Shown: positions 17,072 through 26,681, counted from the stretch's first letter. The stretch is DNA of 64,000 bases from a bacterium (GCA_028820935.1 JAPPHZ010000029.1:1-64000); one strand, 5' to 3'. The notes: a model not told the origin generated them from the letters alone. Program-made: numbers and translations.

Positions 17072-18285
17072 CAGACCGGCCTGCCGTCGTAATCGTCGGG
17101 GCATCCCTCGGCGGCTTCCGTACTGCGCATGCCCTGCGGCGTCTCCGGTTCGAAGGACGGATCATCCTGGTGGGCGACGAGGCCCACCTGCCGTACGACC
17201 GTCCGCCCCTCTCCAAGGAGGTCCTGACAGAGGAGAAGCAACCTGGCGACACGTACTTCCGTGCGGCGGACTTCTTCGGTGAGCAGGGCATCGAGTTGAA
17301 GCTCGGCTCGCCCGCGGTGGGCCTAGACGGGGAGGGACGCACCATCACCCTCGCCACCGGCGAGCAGCTGGGATACGACGCAGCGGTCATCGCCACCGGC
17401 GCCCGTCCCCGGCGTCTCCCGGGTATGGAAGGCCTGCCAGGTGTCCATGTGATGCGCACGCTGGATGACTCCGCATCCATCCGGTCGGCCCTCGACGGGG
17501 CGAGGCATGTGGTAGTGGTCGGGGCGGGCTTCATCGGCAGCGAGGTGGCGGCCAGCGCTCGACACCGCGGGGCGGCCGTGACGGTTCTCGAGGCGGCCGG
17601 CCAGCCCCTGGTGGCGGCGGTAGGTGCCGAGGTGGGGCAGCGCTGTGCCGCTCTTCATGACCTCTACGGGACTGAACTCCGGTGCGGCGCCGGCGTGGAG
17701 GGCATCGACCGGACCCGCGATGGCCTGGCGGTCCGCCTCGCCGGTGGCCCGGCGGTCGGATGCGACCTGGTGGTGGTCGGAATCGGGGTGATCCCGAACA
17801 TCGAATGGTTGGAGGGTTCGGGGATCGAGATCGATCGGGCGGTGCTATGCGACCGGTACATGCGCACCTCGTTGCCTGGCGTGTACGCGCTGGGCGACCT
17901 GGCTTCCTGGTTCAATCCCCGGTACGGGGAGCGGATGCGCGTCGAGCACTGGACCAACACGGTCCAGCAGTCCACGGCCGTGGCCCGCAACATCGTGGCG
18001 TCCGTGGCCGGCGGCGATCCGGTCGCCTATGACGGCATCCCGTACTTCTGGTCCGATCAGTACGGGCACCGCCTGCAGCTGGTGGGCCGAGCATCGGGAG
18101 ACGAATTGGCATTCGTTCACGATCCGCCCGATAGCCCCGCCATGATGGCCCTTTACCGCGACGGGGACCGGCTGGGAGGCGCATTCGCCATCGACACAGT
18201 TGGTCCCCTCATGCAGATGCGAAGCCTGCTGGTCCGAAATGCCGGCTTCGATGAAGCCCTCGACCGGGCGGCCGAACTCGCGTAG
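17068..18285 (+). CDS. FAD-dependent ferredoxin reductase
   Basis: A 405-residue flavoprotein of the rubredoxin/ferredoxin reductase type. It starts at GTG 17068 inside the GTGA overlap with the oxygenase. The FAD motif is VIVGASLGGF (residues 7-16), the NAD(P) motif VVVGAGFIGSEVAAS (about 148-162), and the second FAD motif GVYALGDLASW (about 270). The C-terminal reductase domain (residues about 320-405) is present. It should oxidise NAD(P)H and reduce the ferredoxin encoded at 15735 for the Rieske oxygenase. Confidence 0.92.
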   Translation: MTDRPAVVIVGASLGGFRTAHALRRLRFEGRIILVGDEAHLPYDRPPLSKEVLTEEKQPGDTYFRAADFFGEQGIELKLGSPAVGLDGEGRTITLATGEQLGYDAAVIATGARPRRLPGMEGLPGVHVMRTLDDSASIRSALDGARHVVVVGAGFIGSEVAASARHRGAAVTVLEAAGQPLVAAVGAEVGQRCAALHDLYGTELRCGAGVEGIDRTRDGLAVRLAGGPAVGCDLVVVGIGVIPNIEWLEGSGIEIDRAVLCDRYMRTSLPGVYALGDLASWFNPRYGERMRVEHWTNTVQQSTAVARNIVASVAGGDPVAYDGIPYFWSDQYGHRLQLVGRASGDELAFVHDPPDSPAMMALYRDGDRLGGAFAIDTVGPLMQMRSLLVRNAGFDEALDRAAELA

Positions 18286-18373
18286 CTAGCCGGCAGCCGC
18301 CACCGGGTGCCGGTGTGGCGGTTCCGGTCGGTAGCGCACCGGGTCAGCGGCCGCTAGAAGCGGCCATCGGTGC

Positions 18374-21091
18374 TCAGTAGACCACGAGGGTGTCGAAGGA
18401 GCGGTACGCCAGCTCCCTTCCCGTTTCGAACTGATCGATGGGGAACCAGTAGACGACTTCCACGCCGACGCCATCCGACACGTGAGCCAGCCAGGAGAAT
18501 GCCTCTTGGCCCGACAAGCCCTCGAACAGGACCGCAGGGACACCCTGGGCAGTCGTGACGGTCTCGCTCGTAAGGTCGGTGGCGCCCGTTTCGATGAACC
18601 AAGGCTCCAACATGTCGGCGTACTCGTCCAGAGACAAGCCGGCGAACTCCCAGGCATAGATAATCACGGTCCCGTTCCCGGCGAGGTCCGTGGCCCTGAA
18701 GACCTCGGTCTGTTCCGTGTCGGGCTCTTCTTCTATCCAAGCCTGCGGCGTCTGCACCTCGAAGAACCCGACCGGGTCCACGAAGGTCGGCCCCAAGGGC
18801 GCCACCGCCGGCTCCGACGATGTCGGTTCAACCGGGGGCGGTTCCGACGGTATTAGCTCCCCCAGGGTCCAATTACCGGCGGCATCCTCGGCCGAGATGG
18901 CGTAGTAGTAGTCTTCAGGCTCGCCCGACTCGTCCTCGAACTCGAGGAACTCGAACCAGAAGGCCGGCTCCTGGACGAAAGTCACCAACCCGTCGGCGGT
19001 ATGGAACCAGTCATCCTCTCCCGAGTCCCCAAGGTTGAATCCGAAATTGTAGAACTGGACCTGGTCCCCGGGGGTTAGCCGGAAAGCAGCCCTGTCGTAC
19101 TGGACTTTGCCTTCTTCATCATCGGGGCCGGAATAGAGGATCTGGTAGGTCTGTATGAAGTGGTTGAATATTTCCCATACCTCGCCGTCGTCGGTGACGA
19201 CGAGAGTCAACCGGGCAAGGTCGTACGGGTATTCGTAGCCGCTGTAGTCCTTCCCCGCCTGGTAGTAGTCGATGTAGGTGTCAAAGAGTATGTACTCCTC
19301 TCCGCCCAATTCCAAGCGGTTGGATAGGAACGCGGGTATCCAGGCGGTGTCCCTCCCGGGGTCATACTCCACCGTAAACCACACCTGGGACCACGCGGGG
19401 GCGAAATAGACATCCTCATCCTCGGTGGCATGGGCTTCTTCCTCGGCGACCACCATGAAATAGTCCTCAACCGTCCCGTCCTCGTTTTCGATCGGCTGGA
19501 CGAACCCGTACATCGTGGTAACCGAGGCCAGGTATCGGTCACGGACGGCGGCGAGTGTTCCTTCCGCATCCCAATGCTCTGTCTCGATCACCGGAGGTTC
19601 TTCATCGGCCAGCCGAAAATCTTCGTACACGCTCTGAAAGTCCCGCCAGGCGTCACTGACTTTGTATGCCGAATACCGGGCGTCCGTGAGTTCCGGGGCA
19701 TCGATGGCCACGCCGTGGGAATCCGGCCTGGTGCCGTCGTGCGCGGAATGGATGACGAACCGGTCTATGGCGTCTATCAGCCGATCCAGATCCGCCTCCA
19801 TCCCCGTGTCCGGCAGGTGGTCCGCCAGAAGGCGGGTGAAATGCATCAGGTCCATGGAAGCCCGGTAGTCATTCCGTAGGGAGACTGCATAAGATCGGAC
19901 CTCTGTCTCGGCGGCGACTAGGCCTTGGGCAAACTCCTGGCTGTTGAACACCCGGCCGGTCAAGGCAGAAATCACCGGATCCAGGGCGGCCACCAGATTG
20001 TCATACTCGCCCAGGTCCAGCAATGAAAGCGTCTTACCCGTGGTTGGGGAATCGTGCACGTCCAGAACGAAGTTGTCGACCATTCGCCTCCCGGCCTCGA
20101 CGATGCTGTCCTCCTCGGCGAACGCTTCGACCACGGCACTCCAGAGCCATCCATGTCCGGGTTCCAGTTCCTCCGAAGCGATCATGTAGCGGCCATGGGG
20201 TTCGATCACCTTCGCCACCTCCACCGTGGCCATGAGGCAGGCATCGAAGCCGATCAGGTCGAAGATGCCCACCTGGCTGCCATTGAACGCATCGGTGATC
20301 TCATCCATTTCCAGCGAATCCAGGTTGAAGTTCGAGTCGCCACCGAATCCGAAGTAAGTGTTCCCGTGGTCCCAGAAGACCAGGAACCTCTGGTCGAAGT
20401 TCACGTACCCGTCTCTTAGGTAGTCCAAGAAGAGCCTGAGGGAACTCTCGTCGCCCATGTTGGCTCCGTCGGCTGTGTAGAGATAGGCGTCGGGACCGGT
20501 CTCGTTGCCGAACTCCCGGTCAACGGAGTCCGACATGATCTGGGAACCGCTGGCGATCTTCATGCCCCTCCACCCGTCCTTGTCCGCACCCCCGAATGCG
20601 ACGACGATTTCCAGGCCCTCCGGGTTGGAGAGACCGGTGTAGCCGGTAGCCAACTCCTCAAAATCGCTAGTGCCAAAGTTGGTTCTGTCCTCCAGGTCAC
20701 TGCCCACCATGTAGATGGCCAGCAACTTCCGCCCCGTCCCGTCCATCACCCCGACCCCGTCGACCGCGGTGGGCTTTACGTACTCGGTCAGAGTGCCGGG
20801 ATCGTCGGAATATCCGCGCTTGGCCGGGAGCGACCAATCTGATCCGTTTTGAGACTCCGGCTCGGCAGCCGATGTGGTGGTCGTTGTGGCTGGCTTAGGG
20901 GGTGTGGTGGTTGTCGCTGGAGGAAGGGGGGTCGTCGTTGTCGTAGGGGGAGGGGTGAGGGTGGTCGTCGGGGCGGTGGTCGCCTCCGGGGCAGTGATTG
21001 TCTCCGACGTGGGTGGCAACTCACCGGAACATCCGGCAAGGAGCGTGACCACGAGTATCAGGCATGTTGCCGCCCGCCGAGTGGCTGTCAC
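18374..21091 (-). CDS. Clostripain-like (peptidase C11) lipoprotein
   Basis: A 905-residue exported lipoprotein. Lipobox LLAGC (Cys21) is followed by a Thr/Pro-rich linker to about residue 80. The clostripain core spans about 115-420: the catalytic His is in FWDHGNTYFG (near 240) and the Cys in GFDACLM (near 282), both intact. A long middle region (about 450-740) is rich in acidic and aromatic residues. The last 145 residues (FFEVQTPQAWIEEE onward) look like a PsbP/DcrB-type small domain. The start is GTG 21091. It is a single-gene unit. The proteolytic assignment rests on the conserved dyad. Confidence 0.85.
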   Translation of the reverse strand: MTATRRAATCLILVVTLLAGCSGELPPTSETITAPEATTAPTTTLTPPPTTTTTPLPPATTTTPPKPATTTTTSAAEPESQNGSDWSLPAKRGYSDDPGTLTEYVKPTAVDGVGVMDGTGRKLLAIYMVGSDLEDRTNFGTSDFEELATGYTGLSNPEGLEIVVAFGGADKDGWRGMKIASGSQIMSDSVDREFGNETGPDAYLYTADGANMGDESSLRLFLDYLRDGYVNFDQRFLVFWDHGNTYFGFGGDSNFNLDSLEMDEITDAFNGSQVGIFDLIGFDACLMATVEVAKVIEPHGRYMIASEELEPGHGWLWSAVVEAFAEEDSIVEAGRRMVDNFVLDVHDSPTTGKTLSLLDLGEYDNLVAALDPVISALTGRVFNSQEFAQGLVAAETEVRSYAVSLRNDYRASMDLMHFTRLLADHLPDTGMEADLDRLIDAIDRFVIHSAHDGTRPDSHGVAIDAPELTDARYSAYKVSDAWRDFQSVYEDFRLADEEPPVIETEHWDAEGTLAAVRDRYLASVTTMYGFVQPIENEDGTVEDYFMVVAEEEAHATEDEDVYFAPAWSQVWFTVEYDPGRDTAWIPAFLSNRLELGGEEYILFDTYIDYYQAGKDYSGYEYPYDLARLTLVVTDDGEVWEIFNHFIQTYQILYSGPDDEEGKVQYDRAAFRLTPGDQVQFYNFGFNLGDSGEDDWFHTADGLVTFVQEPAFWFEFLEFEDESGEPEDYYYAISAEDAAGNWTLGELIPSEPPPVEPTSSEPAVAPLGPTFVDPVGFFEVQTPQAWIEEEPDTEQTEVFRATDLAGNGTVIIYAWEFAGLSLDEYADMLEPWFIETGATDLTSETVTTAQGVPAVLFEGLSGQEAFSWLAHVSDGVGVEVVYWFPIDQFETGRELAYRSFDTLVVY

Positions 21092-21443
21092 ATCGAATCC
21101 CTTGGCGCGGCCGCGCTCACCGGAGTGTGCACAATGCGTCAGTCTAGGGCCCCGCGCAGTAAACGGTGTATGAATGCCAGGGGAACACCGCCGACCCTAT
21201 GCTGCGCAATCTCAGGAGTGGGGGAGGCGGGGCACCCCCGGCTGGACCCACCACCGTCGTGCAGAACAGCTGCCTGATGCGCGACCCGGTGCACAACTCG
21301 CGAGGTCATGAGCGATCAACAGCACTGCCACACTCCTATCTCGCCGCAAACCATCGACAAGGTCCAACACGGATGCGTCCATCGGAACGTCAACGAAGAT
21401 GCCACCGCGGTGCATGTCACACCCGATCACTAGCTTCGGGATC
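21092..21443. other. Intergenic region, nothing recognised
   Basis: About 350 bp between the divergent clostripain-like gene and a small hypothetical gene. A 77-codon minus-strand open frame here has no family resemblance I can identify. Promoters for both flanking genes are expected, but none is clear. Confidence 0.4.
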
Positions 21444-21875
21444 ATGACTGCAACAAGCGATGCCGACTCTGGACTCTGGCTGGCCTTCGAGTCTACGGGA
21501 GGCTGTCTCGTCTACGCCGAACCCCCTGTATTCGTCCACTCGGCGGAGGAAGCACGCCGCACCATGGTAAGGACCGCAGGGGAGGTGCTGGAAGAACGTA
21601 GACCTGAGGGTCCTGATCCCGCCTACTTCCTGTTCCCACCCGGAGGCGACCGCGGTTGGGACGACCTGGTCCGGTGCGAGTCCTATCGCTGCTACGACCC
21701 GAGCGTCCCGGACCAGGGCATGGAGGTCTCTTACACGCTGTATGAGGAGGGAGGCCTGGAGGGAGTCGGTGGGCTGATGTGGACCTATGGCGTCGACCTG
21801 ACGGTCAAGGGTTCTCCCGAGATCTGGGATCATCCCGCCCACGTGCCCTGCGGCCTTGAACTCTTCGACGACTGA
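21444..21875 (+). CDS. Hypothetical acidic protein
   Basis: A 143-residue protein from ATG 21444. It is acidic and rich in Gly, Glu and aromatic residues (YFLFPPGGDRGWDDLV; SYTLYEEGG), without signal peptide or membrane span, and I recognise no family. A competing minus-strand frame covers the same bases but has a more arbitrary composition, so I favour the plus strand. It stands alone between two differently transcribed units. Confidence 0.5.
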   Translation: MTATSDADSGLWLAFESTGGCLVYAEPPVFVHSAEEARRTMVRTAGEVLEERRPEGPDPAYFLFPPGGDRGWDDLVRCESYRCYDPSVPDQGMEVSYTLYEEGGLEGVGGLMWTYGVDLTVKGSPEIWDHPAHVPCGLELFDD

Positions 21876-21967
21876 TCGGACGTGGAGAATCCGCTTCATC
21901 CCGGTACAGTCACCGCTGGTGCAACCCCATCCCCGAAGGAGGGTGATTTGGCGCGAGCAGGTAACCC

Positions 21968-23083
21968 ATGAGCGGCTCTGATCAGGTGCGGATCGGTGTG
22001 ATCGGCGCCAGCCCGCCCGGCTTCGGGGACCGGGCCCACCTGCCTGCCATCCGGGCTGCCGAGGGCTTGGCGTTGGAAGCGGTCTGCACCACCCGTGAGT
22101 CCACCGCCCGCGCCGCGGCCGAGAAGTGGGGCGCCCCCAAGTGGTACTCGAACGTCGAGGACCTGTGCGCCGACCCCGAAATCGATCTGGTCACGGTGGC
22201 GGTCCGTCCCCGGCTCCACTACCCGCTCACGATGGCGGCTCTCCGGGCCGGTAAGCCGGTGTACTGCGAGTGGCCCCTGGCTCTCGACACCGGCGAGGCC
22301 CTGGAGATGGCGGCACTGGCGGAGAGCGCCGGGCTTCCCACCGCGGTCGGTCTGCAAGGGCGTTTCGCCCCTGCCGTGGCCTGGGCTCGCCGCCTCGTGG
22401 CGGAGGGAGCCATCGGCAAGCCCCTGTCCTTCGTGGTCTCGCAGATGCTCTCCAAGTTCGAGGTCGACTCCGACCGCGCCTGGCTGGTGCGGCACGAGGA
22501 GGCCAGCGGCGCACTGTTCGTGGCCTTCGCCCACGTGGTGGACTCGGTCCGGCTCATCCTCGGCGACGTGGAGTCGATCTGCGCCCGACAACTCACCCTC
22601 TCACCTGCCGGGGCCTATTCCGAGGGCGGGACCTTCGAGTGGAAGACAGCCGACACGGTTATGGCTATGGCCGAACTGTCCGGCGGCGTGGTCGGTACCG
22701 CCTACGTGTCCAACACCACCTCCCCGCCCCAGGGATACTCGCTGCGGATCATCGGCGAGGACGGCCAGATGCTCCTGGAAGCGCCTTCCTACTACCAGTT
22801 CAGTCCCGTAAGGGTGTCGGCCGGACCGCTCCAGGTCTCGGTCGGCCGGAAGGACTCCGACCGTCTCGAGGAGGTGGAGATCCCCGCCGAGCATTTCTCG
22901 CAGCTACCCGTAACCGAGGGGCACTCCGCCTACAACGTGGCCCGAGCCCTCACCGCTTTCGCCGGGGCGATCCGGGAGGGCCGTCGCTTCCGGCCCGACT
23001 TCCGGGATGGAGTGGTTCTCCACCGCCTGCTGGACGCCGTTATGACCTCCGGCGAGGAGGGCGGCTGGGTCAGCTGTACCTAG
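21968..23083 (+). CDS. Gfo/Idh/MocA-family oxidoreductase
   Basis: A 371-residue NAD(P)-dependent oxidoreductase. The Rossmann motif IGVIGASPPGFGDRAHLPA is at residues 9-27; DLVTVAVRPRLHYPL and the family-typical KPVYCEWPLA (usually EKP) follow near 80-100. The C-terminal substrate domain is complete. The best Shine-Dalgarno (AGGAGGGTGA, 21938-21947) is about 20 nt upstream and fits a 7-codon TTG-started leader frame (21948-21971) whose stop overlaps ATG 21968. The gene's TAG stop lies in the CTAG at the edge of repeat B1. Substrates in the family are sugars, polyols or related compounds; unknown here. Confidence 0.9.
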   Translation: MSGSDQVRIGVIGASPPGFGDRAHLPAIRAAEGLALEAVCTTRESTARAAAEKWGAPKWYSNVEDLCADPEIDLVTVAVRPRLHYPLTMAALRAGKPVYCEWPLALDTGEALEMAALAESAGLPTAVGLQGRFAPAVAWARRLVAEGAIGKPLSFVVSQMLSKFEVDSDRAWLVRHEEASGALFVAFAHVVDSVRLILGDVESICARQLTLSPAGAYSEGGTFEWKTADTVMAMAELSGGVVGTAYVSNTTSPPQGYSLRIIGEDGQMLLEAPSYYQFSPVRVSAGPLQVSVGRKDSDRLEEVEIPAEHFSQLPVTEGHSAYNVARALTAFAGAIREGRRFRPDFRDGVVLHRLLDAVMTSGEEGGWVSCT

Positions 23084-23087
23084 TCCG

Positions 23088-23298
23088 GTCCGGAGAGAAC
23101 GCGAAAAGCGCGCGAACGGGCTCCGCCCCGCCGGGCCCTCCCCCACCGCCACCACCTTGGTGTCGAGCGCGTCCCGCCATGCCCAGGGTGGGGGCCTCGA
23201 CGACTCTTCACTTCCGCGCAGGCCGGTCGACGTCCGAACCGGAACGCTGGTACTTACGGTTATCCAATATCGTAGAGCGAGGGTGTGACACAAACACG
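23088..23298 (-). repeat. Repeat family B, copy 1
   Basis: Read on the minus strand it begins GTTTGTGTCACACCCTCG, continues through TTGGATAACCGT and GTTCGGACGTCGACCGG, and ends with GCTCGACACCAAGGTGGTGG and a TTTTCGCGTTCTCTC block. The same blocks occur in order in copy 3 (33801-34118); copy 1 lacks about 100 bp of the centre. Its right end abuts the CTAG (23080-23083) that contains the stop of the oxidoreductase gene. Confidence 0.85.
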
Positions 23299-23495
23299 TC
23301 GGCTGCGTGGCTCAGCGCTCTGGATGACGAGGGAAGTGCTCCAGATCGGCGGAGCGGGTGTTCCGATACGCGCGCCGTGCAGCGGAGGGGTGGTTCCGAA
23401 GCAATATACTGAGCGGCGTACGCATGCCAGGCGCGTCGCCGCCCGGATGGGACCGCGTTCCCGCGCCCACGTCAGCAAAGGAGAGGCCCGAGCCT

Positions 23496-24224
23496 ATGGA
23501 CTTGCACGATCCCTTCTACGACCTGTTCCCCCGCAGATCCTTCCCTTCGATCGAGCCCGGGAGGACCGCCCTCCTAACCATCGATCTCCAGTACCTGGAT
23601 GCACATGAGGACGGCTGGATAGGTCGCATCGCCAAGGCGGCCGGGAAGCCGGAGCTCATGCAGGAGCGTTGGGACAATATCAACGGCATCCTCCCCAACG
23701 TCAGGCGCTGCCAGGACGCCTTCCGGGAGGCCGGCGAGGAAGTGATCCACGTCCGGGTGGCCTATCGCACCGCCGATGGAAGGGACGCCGGCAAGGCCTT
23801 CATGCCCACCGCCGACCTCGAGCCCGTTCCCCGCGAACCCATGGACGACGAGCTCCTGCCGGAGGTCAAGGCGATGGGTGACGAGATGATCTTCTCCAAG
23901 ACCTCATCGAGCGTCTTCAACACCAGCAACATCAACGACGTCCTGAAGCGCATGGGCATCACCAATCTGGTGTTCACGGGAATCGTGACCGAGGGTTGCG
24001 TGGAGCTGTCCGCCCGGGATGCCGCCGACAGCGGCTACACGGTGTCGCTGGTGAGCGACGCATGCACCTCATCCACCACGGAGTTGCATGAGAACGCCCT
24101 GGTCCGTATGACGGATGGCGGCTTCATCGCCTCGCGGACCACCGACGAGATCGTCACGGAGCTCGCCGACCCACAACCTTCCGCCGCCTACCGGCCGGCG
24201 TCGATACCGACCCCCAACAGCTAA
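23496..24224 (+). CDS. Isochorismatase-family cysteine hydrolase
   Basis: A 242-residue hydrolase. ATG 23496 is preferred over an upstream frame extension because GGAGAGG lies 9 nt before it and the extension reads into unrelated sequence. The catalytic triad is visible: Asp in LLTIDLQYLD (near 28), Lys in MIFSKTSSSVF (near 134) and Cys in GIVTEGCVELS (near 167). Known relatives are ureidoacrylate, maleamate, nicotinamide and N-carbamoylsarcosine amidases. It is followed 14 bp later by a creatinase-like gene, suggesting an amidase in a small-molecule pathway. Confidence 0.9.
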   Translation: MDLHDPFYDLFPRRSFPSIEPGRTALLTIDLQYLDAHEDGWIGRIAKAAGKPELMQERWDNINGILPNVRRCQDAFREAGEEVIHVRVAYRTADGRDAGKAFMPTADLEPVPREPMDDELLPEVKAMGDEMIFSKTSSSVFNTSNINDVLKRMGITNLVFTGIVTEGCVELSARDAADSGYTVSLVSDACTSSTTELHENALVRMTDGGFIASRTTDEIVTELADPQPSAAYRPASIPTPNS

Positions 24225-24238
24225 GGAGCCGACCAAAA

Positions 24239-25405
24239 ATGGCAGAAGGCACACTCACCCATATCTCCTCTCCCGATGAGCGGGAACGACGTCACCGAGT
24301 ACTGCGCGAGGCCATGGCCGGGGCCGGAATCGACGCCATGATCATCTGCAGCCGGGGCGACGAGTTCGTACGAGGCCGGGTCCAGTACGTAAGCGACATC
24401 TTCCAGTGGGCCGGTTGGGGGATAGTCGTCCTCCCGCAAAAGGGGGAGCCCACTTTCATCGGGGACCCGCTGTGGGGCCTCTCACGTGTGGCGCTGGTCA
24501 ATTGGATCCAGGACTTCCGGGCCACCCAGACTCCTGCGGTGGAGATTGCCGGGATACTCTCCGACCACGGCATCTCCGACGGGACCATCGGGATCGTGGG
24601 GCTGTCGGACATTACCCCGGCAGCCCACTACATGGCCTTCCAGGAGGCGTTCGGAAGAACCGCCACGCTGGTAGACGCCACCGACATCTTCGACGACATC
24701 AAGGCCGTGAAGAGCGACGAGGAGATCGAGAACCTGAGGGAGACCTCCCGGATCATCCGCCTGGTGTTCCGGAGCCTCGAGGGTCACATCCGGCCGGGAG
24801 CGATCGAGCGGGACGTGCTGGCCGAGGCTCATCGCCTGGTCCGCCAGCACGGCTGTCTCGACGGGATCGCCCAGATGAGCCGCCAGCCCCACCGCGCCTA
24901 CACGTTCGGGATGGACGCCGAGATCGAACGGGACGATGTCATCTGCATCGACCTCGAATGGGGCGGCCCGTCAGGGTACTGGGTCGAGGTTCGCCGCACC
25001 TACACCTTCGGCCGTCCCTCCGATCAGGTGCTCCGTTACTGGGATACCCGGGTCGAGACCCTCGACGCGTGCATCGATGCCATGAAGACCGGTAATTCCT
25101 CCGAGGAGGTGCTGGCCGCCCGCGACCGGGTCCATCGCAAGTACGGGCAGGGTGGCTTCGACTCGGTCGCCTACACCGCGCACGGCATCGGCCTCGACTC
25201 CCACGAGGTTCCATGGGTGCCCGGCAAGGACCGGGAGATGAAGACCAACATGGTCATCAACCTGCACCCCCAGATCACCTTCGACGACCCGGCCGAGGGG
25301 CTCGCGGTGGGCGGGATATGCCTGTCGGACAACGTACGGGTCACTCCCGAAGGCGGCGAGCGGCTCACCTACGACTACGACGATCTCGTCGACCTGGATG
25401 CATAG
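24239..25405 (+). CDS. M24-family (creatinase/prolidase-fold) protein with incomplete metal site
   Basis: A 388-residue protein with an N-terminal creatinase domain (1-160) and a C-terminal pita-bread domain. Where active metallopeptidases have Asp, Asp, His, Glu, Glu, this protein shows CIDLEWGGPSGYWVEVRRTY (second Asp replaced by Glu), AHGIGLDSHE (His kept), INLHPQITFD (first Glu replaced) and LSDNVRVTPEGG (second Glu replaced by Asp/Asn). Creatinase itself works without metal, so a creatinase-like C-N hydrolase is more likely than a peptidase. AAGGAG is upstream. It overlaps the next gene by 8 nt. Confidence 0.85.
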   Translation: MAEGTLTHISSPDERERRHRVLREAMAGAGIDAMIICSRGDEFVRGRVQYVSDIFQWAGWGIVVLPQKGEPTFIGDPLWGLSRVALVNWIQDFRATQTPAVEIAGILSDHGISDGTIGIVGLSDITPAAHYMAFQEAFGRTATLVDATDIFDDIKAVKSDEEIENLRETSRIIRLVFRSLEGHIRPGAIERDVLAEAHRLVRQHGCLDGIAQMSRQPHRAYTFGMDAEIERDDVICIDLEWGGPSGYWVEVRRTYTFGRPSDQVLRYWDTRVETLDACIDAMKTGNSSEEVLAARDRVHRKYGQGGFDSVAYTAHGIGLDSHEVPWVPGKDREMKTNMVINLHPQITFDDPAEGLAVGGICLSDNVRVTPEGGERLTYDYDDLVDLDA

Positions 25406-26489
25406 CCGGGCCGCCCTGGTGGTGGAGCCGGGGCGGGTGGAGATCACCGGGATCACCTTCGGTCCTCCCAGGGAGGGGGAGTTGATCCTGAGGATGGAGG
25501 CGGCCGGGGTCTGCCGCACCGATTACAAGGTGTCCAAGGGCCTGCAGTCGGGCCGTAAACCCCGCTACCCGATGCTGCTGGGTCACGAGGGGGCCGGCGT
25601 CGTGGAGCAGGTCGGTCCCGGAGTCACCCATATCGGCGAAGGGGACCGGGTGGCGGTGGGATGCCGGGTGCCTTGCGGATCGTGTCCGATGTGCCGTCGC
25701 AACGATCCCCGGCGTTGCAATTCCTCCGGTGCGCGCCCTCCCGCGGTGTCGCTCGACTCCGACGGTTCCGAGGTCGAGGTGCCGATGGGCCTGGGCATGT
25801 ACGCCGAGCGGATCCCGGTCGATGCCGGGGCGGTCTTCCGGGTCAGCGACGACATGCCGCTGACCTCCGCCTCGCTGCTGGGCTGCGCGGTCATGACCGG
25901 TACCGGCGCCGTCTTCCACACAGCCAAGGTGTGGCCGGGCGCCACCACGGCCGTCATCGGGTGCGGCGGGATCGGCCTTTCGACCGTCCAGGGCGCCAGC
26001 CTGGCCAATGCCTCCAAGGTGATCGCGGTGGATGTATCCGACCGCAAGCTGGAGTGGGCGCTGTCCATGGGCGCCACCCATGCGGTCAACTCGGCCCGCG
26101 AGGATGCGGTGGCGGAGGTTCGCGCCCTGACCGGAGGCGCAGGGGTCGACTTCTCGTTCGAGGCCGTGGGATTGGGCGCCACGCTGGAGCAGGCTCTCGG
26201 AATGCTGTCGTACGGGGGAGTGGCCACCATGATCGGAGTGCCCCCGGTGGGTTCGGCCGCCGACCTCGATCCGTCGGCCTTCTTCCGCAACACCTCGACG
26301 CTGATGACCACCCACGGAGGGGAGGGCATACCCGCGCAGGACTTCCCGGTCCTGGATTCGCTCTACCGGTCGGGTCGGCTGAACCTGGACGACATGGTCA
26401 CCCACACCATCCCCCTGTCCGACATGGAGAAGGGTTTCGAAAACCTGGAGACCGGCTCGGCCCTCCGCACCGTGGTGGTTCCCGGCTGA
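25398..26489 (+). CDS. Zinc-dependent alcohol dehydrogenase (MDR superfamily)
   Basis: A 363-residue dehydrogenase. Catalytic zinc ligands are Cys in GVCRTD (near 38) and His in LLGHEGAGVV (near 62); the structural zinc Cys quartet is CGSCPMCRRNDPRRC (about 90-104). The nucleotide motif is VIGCGGIGLSTVQGA (near 178). It resembles class III-like/aryl alcohol dehydrogenases. The start ATG overlaps the preceding stop (ATGCATAG). It ends the operon 21968 or 23496 to 26489. Confidence 0.93.
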   Translation: MHSRAALVVEPGRVEITGITFGPPREGELILRMEAAGVCRTDYKVSKGLQSGRKPRYPMLLGHEGAGVVEQVGPGVTHIGEGDRVAVGCRVPCGSCPMCRRNDPRRCNSSGARPPAVSLDSDGSEVEVPMGLGMYAERIPVDAGAVFRVSDDMPLTSASLLGCAVMTGTGAVFHTAKVWPGATTAVIGCGGIGLSTVQGASLANASKVIAVDVSDRKLEWALSMGATHAVNSAREDAVAEVRALTGGAGVDFSFEAVGLGATLEQALGMLSYGGVATMIGVPPVGSAADLDPSAFFRNTSTLMTTHGGEGIPAQDFPVLDSLYRSGRLNLDDMVTHTIPLSDMEKGFENLETGSALRTVVVPG

Positions 26490-26681
26490 CCACAGTTGCT
26501 GGTTGCCCAAACGGCGGCCGGTGTGGAACGGGCGAAGACAAGGGGGTTGAAACCCTCCCGCGGGCAAGGCATGTTGGGAGTGAGGTCCAACGGGCAAGGA
26601 TCGATCGACAAGGATTTCGTCATCGGCAGAACGTTCCCGGATGAGGACCACTGGTATTCTTGACAGCGGATGGAGGAAGGT

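Noticed and set aside
21212-21445. 77-codon minus-strand open frame in the gap after the clostripain-like gene
   Set aside because: No domain, no Shine-Dalgarno of note and no supporting context.
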